Of a stretch of 64,000 nucleotides of DNA, positions 57,861-64,000 are shown piece by piece; positions within the stretch are counted from its first letter, which is position 1, and each line of letters starts with the position of its first letter. Location: NCBI GenBank assembly GCA_022829145.1, contig CM040743.1, forward strand, positions 30,927,646-30,991,645, read 5' to 3'. This DNA comes from Albula goreensis (taxonomy: Eukaryota > Chordata > Actinopteri > Albuliformes > Albulidae). Below the pieces are notes generated by a model that was given only the letters and a program-made list of their open reading frames with translations, had not been told where the DNA came from and searched no databases. The translations under genes and the position numbers were made by a program.

Positions 57861-58559
57861 TACCAGTCTACAATTCCATAAATTAGGTTTGTTTTTGTAT
57901 TACCTACAAGCATTTATTTCCTATTACGTCTCCTTGCAGAAGGCTCAAAACTACCGTTCTACAAATTCTTTGTTTTTTATATCATTCAACCCATTTTGGA
58001 TGCATCTCCTCCTACATTTTAACTTAGGCTTAAAATGAAATAGCTAGTTTCACTATTTGGTTAATTTGGAATGGTAATTATAGTGATGGAGGACTACCTG
58101 AAAAGATTAGGAGGATTAAAAAAGTCTTATCAAAATTTCTTATGCAGAATAGTTCATTTCACATCATTTCATTGTCAGCATTCACTACCTCCTGGAGTTT
58201 ATACAACATGGTACCCTCATAACTGTCCAAAGACTGTGAGTTGGTTTCTCTAAAAACAAATTAGGACCTTTCTGAATGTACCAAATTCAGTACACTGTTG
58301 GAAGAGACAGAATCCAATACTTGCAATGTCGCATAAATGAGGGAAAATAGCTTTGTGACGTTTTCATATTCGTCTATCAAGTATGCCATGGTATGAATTC
58401 ATCACAATGCTTAGTCACTTACATGGAAAGGCTATCAAGCAGACAGCTGAATGACTTACAGGTTAAATCATACCTAAGCACTGTGTGACTCAGGTAGAAA
58501 TAAGTGGAGGGTTTTTGCACATGTTCTGTCCTGATACTGCTGTGCCAATAGAGCATGGT

Positions 58560-59300
58560 TTTAGGAGATCTATGCCTCTCAAAGAAGACATTCATGCATA
58601 TATCACAAGTATATACAAGTAGGAAAGATCAGTGCTATTGAAAATTTCAATGTGCATTGTGAGTGCCAGCTCTCCTAAAAGGTAAAGGATATGTGAATAC
58701 TCTGTGTTAATGCAACACATGTCTTCTGATGTGATCTTTTTGGTGATATATTTGCCCAGATAAAGACTGAATAAAATCAATTAAGTCAACATCAAAGGAA
58801 AGGGCTTTACAGAGAGGGTCTGTGATATGTATGTTAAAGGTACACATGACCAGAAAACTTTGTTAGCCTTCATTGCAAGACATTTGAAGAATTCTCTAAA
58901 TTCTTCGAAGAAGCATGCATATGGCCCTGGTGATCTATAGATGGTAGCTAAAATAAATGGCAGAGGAGTGCTTTTGACTCTAGGGGGGTTTGACCAGCAT
59001 GCTTGTTTATAAATCTATGACCAGGGCTTTGAAGGAGGAGAACAGTCGCAATTTCAGGAGTGGAGTTAAAACCCACGGGGCGCCCATTGCTTTGCAGAGG
59101 CTTGTGGGGTCTGACTGTTTATGTAGCAAGGGCTAAGCCCTCATTAATAGCAATGCTGTCATCAAGCTTAAGCCATGATTCAGTTAAAGATACGAGGTCA
59201 AGAATATAATTAGGTACAAATTCTTCTGAAACAGTGATCTTGTTGTTAAGAGACCTAATACAAGACAACCAAATTTGAAATGTGATTTAGAGGTTATGAG
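58560..59300 (-). mobile_element. Non-LTR retrotransposon fragment (AP-endonuclease domain)
   Basis: The - strand reads ILDLVSLTESWLK at about 59175-59215 and LPFILATIYRSPGPYACFFE plus EFREF at about 58890-58965. These match the LTETWL and YRPPGPY...FxxEF motifs of the endonuclease of CR1/L2/Rex1-like LINEs. It is truncated, with frameshifts, and no reverse transcriptase is seen nearby. Confidence 0.7.
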
Positions 59301-60020
59301 GGTTTATAGGTATGTGTCTTTGCATTTTTCAAATCTGACAGCTTCCAGATCTGGAGGTAGACATGGTCTCAATGGATTTCTCAGAGTTAGGGTAGGGGGC
59401 CTGAGGAGAGGACACAAGGAAAGAACAGCGACTCTTTGCTTCTGCCATAGACTATATAATCTACCTTTCAAGTAAGTGCCTGCATGAAACCAGCATTTGG
59501 TTTGTATACAGCCTACTAGTTAAACCTTGTAATCTTTCATTTCATTTTCCTTTCTGTTAGGTCAATATTTTTGCAAAACTATCTGAATGCTGTGATAGTC
59601 AAAAGATAAGTTGCTCAAAAGAAACCTTCCTGATCAAAATCACTTACGAACAATAACACTGAAGTTCCAAACTCAGTCTCTCAGATTTTTTATTTGTCCT
59701 CATATTGTGGCCACCAACCAGACCAAATAATGTTGACAGCAAGAAAAAGATTTGGGTGGGTATGGGGCTGACAGTTGCTCATGACAAGGTTTTGGTGGGA
59801 GCCATAAACATTATAGCGCTGTTCAAGATAAGTGAATTCAATGACCTCTGCAAATGTCTTTCCCTTCTGAAATGGTACAGTGAGGAACATGCTGAATGGA
59901 GAACTGGGGAAACTGAATGAGAAATGCAGTGGGGAAGCTAAATGCGGAGGTTTCACTTTCTTTAGGTATGAACATATCACTAGGTCACATTCACCAAACC
60001 AGTGCCCAGGAGGTACTGAG

Positions 60021-60023
<3 letters not shown>

Positions 60024-60104
<81 letters not shown>
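60024..60104. repeat. (TA)n(CA)n compound microsatellite
   Basis: About 14 TA units followed by about 26 CA units. The 170-codon and 151-codon open frames running through it on opposite strands are repeat artefacts. Confidence 0.95.
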
Positions 60105-60106
<2 letters not shown>

Positions 60107-60685
60107 TCGGCCCACAAGCACACTCTCTGAGCAAATTTTCACTAGGCCCACGAACAAGCCCGCGAACAAACACACAAACTTACGGGCTTCCTGCTGTAGC
60201 ATGTCTTGGATAGCGTCAGTTGTGCTTCGTACTCATCGTTGTTTACATCGCTCGTCGTTGTGTTTTCCTTTGATACATGTTCTTTTTGTGCTATTTCCAT
60301 TAAATTTCCCCTCATTATGGCTCCCAAGAAAGTGAAAAGTGCTACTGATAGTGGTGTTAAGAAGCCGAAGCGTATTCCTCTCCTCCTCCTCCTCCACCAT
60401 CCATCTGTGCCAGAAACTATCAACCACAAAGGTAAAGTGTACAATTACTATGTTTTATTTTAGCATTAATGTATTTTTCTATAATTAAGGTTTTCTTTAT
60501 TTCCTTTCTATATTTTTGCCACACATAAACCCATAAAAAAGTTTTTAAAAAGTGCTTCTGGGGCTGGAGAACGGATTAATTGGATTTACATTAATTTCAA
60601 TGGGAAAAATTATTTCGGTTCGCGAACAGAGTCAACGAACAAATTGATTTTGTGGGCGGAGGTGCCACTATATATATATATATAT
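60105..60685 (+). mobile_element. Internally deleted Tigger/pogo-type DNA transposon
   Basis: An ATG at 60317 starts MAPKKVKSATDSGVKKPKR, the typical basic N-terminus of Tigger/pogo (CENP-B-like) transposases. The frame ends after about 48 codons with no DDE domain. Near the two ends are inverted-looking blocks (CGGCCCACAAG on the left; the complement of TTTTGTGGGCGGAGG on the right), with TA repeats outside, fitting a TA-targeting element. The terminal match is imperfect. Confidence 0.55.
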
Positions 60686-60737
60686 TGTCATAGTCTTGCT
60701 GTAACAAAATCATAAATCATTTATGTTTAAAAAACAT

Positions 60738-61100
60738 ATGGCGTCTGGGTGGCTCACACATTAAACCACACTCTCATGGTTCAGCTATACGTCCTGCAGC
60801 TGGGTATTTGAATGTCAGTCATGCCACCACCAGCTATAGCTGGGGGTCCACACTGGCAAAGCACCAACCTGCTGAGCCTCTCCAGAGAAAGATAGGGGTT
60901 TAACATATTAAAGCTGTTAGTCTCACCACTCTTAAGCAGTCATTCCTGACCAGCAGGTGCATGAGTGTATATGTTGGCTATGTCTTCCTCCAACAGCACA
61001 GGAAGTATGCAACTAGTTTCACATTTGCAGTGTGGGTGGATGCAATGACCAGTAATCATGTAATTTAGGCTATTCATATGTGTACGGCTTCCCCTGACAA
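60738..61100 (+). repeat. SINE-like repeat, copy 3
   Basis: It begins GCGTCTGGGTGGCTCACACA with a box-B-like GGGTATTTGAATGTC, followed by AGCTATAGCTGGGGGTCCA, CCAGAGAAAGATAGGGG, AAGCAGTCATTCCTGACCAG and TTTGCAGTGTG. Third member of the family seen at 39335 and 50925, in the same orientation. Confidence 0.7.
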
Positions 61101-61138
61101 AACCTTGGTAATCCTGCAGTGAGAATGATAAATAAAGG

Positions 61139-61624
61139 CTAAAGAGGTGAAAATTGTAACCCAACTCCCTGATTCACCTGAAATGGAATCTCATATTTCC
61201 TCATATATGCAAAAAACAACTTTACACCCTGCAGCAATATTTGCATATTTTCAGCAGTTGAGAAAATCAGCAACCCGACCCAAGGGATGACAGTCCAGAA
61301 GGTTCTGAAACACATCTGCATCTTAATGGTGAGACCTGGACCGTGATCAGGACAGAAAAATAGGTACCTGAAAATAAAGAAAATCTTGAGATCAGCTCTG
61401 ATCAAGACTAACGGCCAGATGAGGAGGATATGGGTGTTTTCCATCATCCACCAGCTCAAAAAGAGCCATTTATGTAAAAAAGCAGCAAAACAGAATTGTC
61501 CCCAATATGCATCAGACAGTTCCAAACTAAAAACAGTGGCGGGGCCCTCTGGGATGGGAGTGACTTGTATCACAGATATATAAAATATCTGTCTCGCATT
61601 TAATATAAAATAAATATCTCTCAT
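61139..61624 (-). other. Unidentified hydrophobic open frame, 161 codons
   Basis: A long open frame for this AT-rich region, rich in Phe, Trp and Leu with several stretches long enough to span a membrane. It contains an internal TTATTTTCAG acceptor-like site near 61370, and upstream, after a stop codon, a short MALPVDACLPMQ|GTTGAG frame with a donor-like end (about 61646-61685). I recognise no family. It could be chance, a decayed transposon frame or a pseudogene. Confidence 0.2.
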
Positions 61625-64000
61625 TTATGTATTTATTGGGGATGTCTCAACCTGCATGGGGAGACATGCATCCACAGGCAGGGCCATGTTCCAAGTCTCA
61701 GGAGACCTTTCATATTCCTTAAGGGTCATTAAATTTGATAATTAATGCTTTGTCTGCACTTATCGACATCCCCCTTGGCAAACAAATGTGTTGAAAAATC
61801 CACAAACGCAATAAAGATGAACAGAAACAATGTTCTTTCATATAAAATCAACACATTATCATTGGTAGCATGCACTTTCTACAAGGGGGAGAGCACCACT
61901 ACACTAAATATTGTAACAACTGTTAGTGATTGCAGTACAGATATTTATGTAAGATTGTTTAAGATATTTAAGATTGTTTATGTAAAATATTTTTTTCCCT
62001 ACTTTTGGATGATTTAACAAGAACCAGGTCGGTTTGAACCAAAACATTTTTTCAGTACATTACAGCGAAACCTAACAGGAGGGTTAAACAGCTGCAGGTT
62101 GTTTAGCAGGTGTGAAGTCATAAACAGTATTCCAAACTCTTTGTTGTAATGAGTGGATGACTTATTGTAAAAGTTTAATGGAATCAAGTGAATGCAGAAA
62201 TCACAGCAGAAAGGGAGTAGCTATAACTCAGCAATTGTGAGTTATACGTTCTGAATACTGTACCCTGTGGATATGTAATCATACAGCAGTCTGTTAAATC
62301 TAGGAAAAAAAAACTACAAAGGTTTCATAGATGTTCTGTAATTTCCAGACTTAAGTTTCTGCCTTCTCAATTTCATGCTGCAGGAAAATGGCTGAGACTA
62401 TGCTGTTGTTACTGGGATGTCAACTTATAAAGATACTGTTACAACCAGACTGCCTTGTCCTTGAATATGTGCAAAAAAGTTAACCTGACCACTTCCACAG
62501 TGGTAAGGAATAACAAAGTATGTGCACAAAGGTGAAAACTCAAAATTTAAGTGGAGCACAGCTGATACATACACCACACTTGAAGAAAACAGTTTTGGCC
62601 TGGTGCCAAGATGTTTTCCGCTATTTACTCTGAGTCCTGACCAGTTCCAGTGACATGGTCCAAAAAGCAAGAGTTGATTTTAATGTAATATACCTTGATA
62701 TACTGTAATATTTTAATATGACAGGTACTGAATTTAGAATTTTTTTATGGCAGCAACTAAGTATTCTCCAGTTCACACATTTAAGACATACGCACTTCAG
62801 TTTCCTGTAGAAATATTATTTGGGACACATTCTGCTACTCATTAGCCTGTAGACTGGGCATTATTATTCAGATTCATGCTCTCGGTGCTTAAGGGAGGAA
62901 GTCTAAGAGTCTTAGTGGAACCCTGCACCACATGCGCAGAGTTCAATGAGGTGAAAGGTCAACCAGAGCTGACTGCAGCAAATTAAAAGGTGACAAGAGG
63001 AAGTCGCTTTGACTGTGGAACTTCACTGCATTCATTTGAGAGGCCTGTCCATGCTGATGCAGTAAAGATAATGGAACTGGAACTATACTTTATGTTGGCT
63101 ATATAGAACATATAAATGGTGTGACTTAAATGTAATGACTGTGGACAATTTGGAGTATGAACTGTTTAATTCCAAAGCAAAAATGCAAGAACACTTGCCT
63201 GGCAGGATTTTAAAAATGAATTTAAACCAATACTACCCAATACCAATACTTCATTTTATTCTTTCAGGCAAGGAAGAACACATTAAAAATGAATGGCAGT
63301 ATATCATGAACAGGCATTGATTTGTAGCCTGGCCATGGTGGCAAATCAATCTAAAATTTTAAAAATATTTTAATGTAATCCTAAAGGTAATAATGTCATC
63401 CTTGCTAAAGGATGCTTTCAGCTTTCAGCAGCTGCTGTGACTCTGTGCAGTGTACATTTTCAAAACAGTTTGGCATCATCAAAGCTACATGCAAAACGAG
63501 CAAGTCCAGTTCCATTCCTCTAGAGCAGAGTGGACCAACCAACCTACTGACCGATATCATGTTCGGGATATTCACCCTCTTCCACTGTGAAGAGCAAGCG
63601 GGCTCGAAACTTTAAAGCAGTTTGTAAAACAAGAACAGCGAGGGTTGGAGTGTTATAGGACAGAAAAGGCACAAAGGCATTTCAATCTTTGCTGAAGCTA
63701 TGACCACCGAATCCCATCTCTCCATAGCGTGCCATTACTTTGATGATGCCTGGAAAGAACCTAACTATGTTTCACAGACATAAGATTTTCTAGAAAGACA
63801 CATCACAGAAAAAATTGGAAGAACAGCTGAGGGCGCTTACAGATGAGTGGGAGGTATTTTCATTCATAATCACACACATATTATTTTGTGAAATTGTAAT
63901 TGGATTATTACACACAAGGAAAAAAAGTGCCTCCACATGAAAATCTGTTGAAAACTTCCAAATCACAAATGGCTACCTCTGTGTGTGACATTACCCCATC

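Larger units (their letters stand above)
52455..64000. other. Presumed spidr 5' intron region
   Basis: Upstream of the first recognised spidr exon. It holds a Tc1 remnant (57285-57860), a LINE fragment (58560-59300), a TA/CA microsatellite with a Tigger-like element (60024-60685) and a SINE-like copy (60738-61100). The N-terminal spidr exons were not found with confidence; one weak candidate lies at about 53199-53236. T-runs occur at about 52531-52544 and 52631-52646. Confidence 0.5.

Noticed and set aside
59690-60335. 170-codon and 151-codon open frames on opposite strands
   Set aside because: They are kept open by the (TA)n(CA)n repeat and have no conserved content.

Overview
This is a bony-fish (almost certainly teleost) nuclear genome segment. 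It is AT-rich, with long introns, dinucleotide microsatellites, many decayed Tc1-like transposons and typical fish interspersed repeats. The species cannot be fixed from the window. There are no bacterial-type operons, CRISPR arrays or prophages.

Two genes are supported. (1) cebpd (C/EBP delta) is an intronless + strand gene with its CDS at 2363-3247. It has a canonical C-terminal bZIP, two KxE SUMO-type sites, a proximal TGACGTCA element and a short AU-rich 3' UTR. (2) spidr (scaffold protein involved in DNA repair) lies on the - strand and is incomplete at its 5' end. Fifteen exons between 52454 and 4449 join in a consistent reading phase to give 733 codons plus stop, covering roughly the C-terminal four fifths of the vertebrate protein. 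The N-terminal exons were not confidently found in 52455-64000 and may lie beyond the window. The two genes converge tail to tail with about 1.2 kb between stop codons, the same arrangement as I recall for human CEBPD/SPIDR.

Layout. 1-1900: intergenic, no gene seen. 1900-3650: cebpd promoter, transcript and poly(A) site. 3650-4448: shared 3' intergenic space. 4449-15412: nine compact 3'-terminal spidr exons (zinc-ribbon region and C-terminal domain), with a Tc1 fossil interrupted by a second insertion in the 4 kb intron at 6885-10926. 15413-31100: two long introns around one exon. They hold a 32-bp minisatellite, three fragments of a Tc1-like element, a 1.1-kb repeat present twice, microsatellites and a GC-rich patch. 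31101-52454: five exons separated by long introns with SINE-like copies, one more Tc1 remnant and a GC-rich segment with CRE- and kappaB-like words. 52455-64000: presumed spidr 5' intron(s), with a Tc1 remnant, a non-LTR retrotransposon endonuclease fragment, a Tigger/pogo-type internally deleted element and a SINE-like copy.

No previously undescribed multi-gene system is visible. The most useful observations are the in-frame tandem splice acceptors that decide the spidr zinc ribbon, the nested and duplicated transposon structures, several perfect hairpins, and candidate intronic regulatory segments. All homology statements come from reading translations against remembered family sequences. 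No searches were run.
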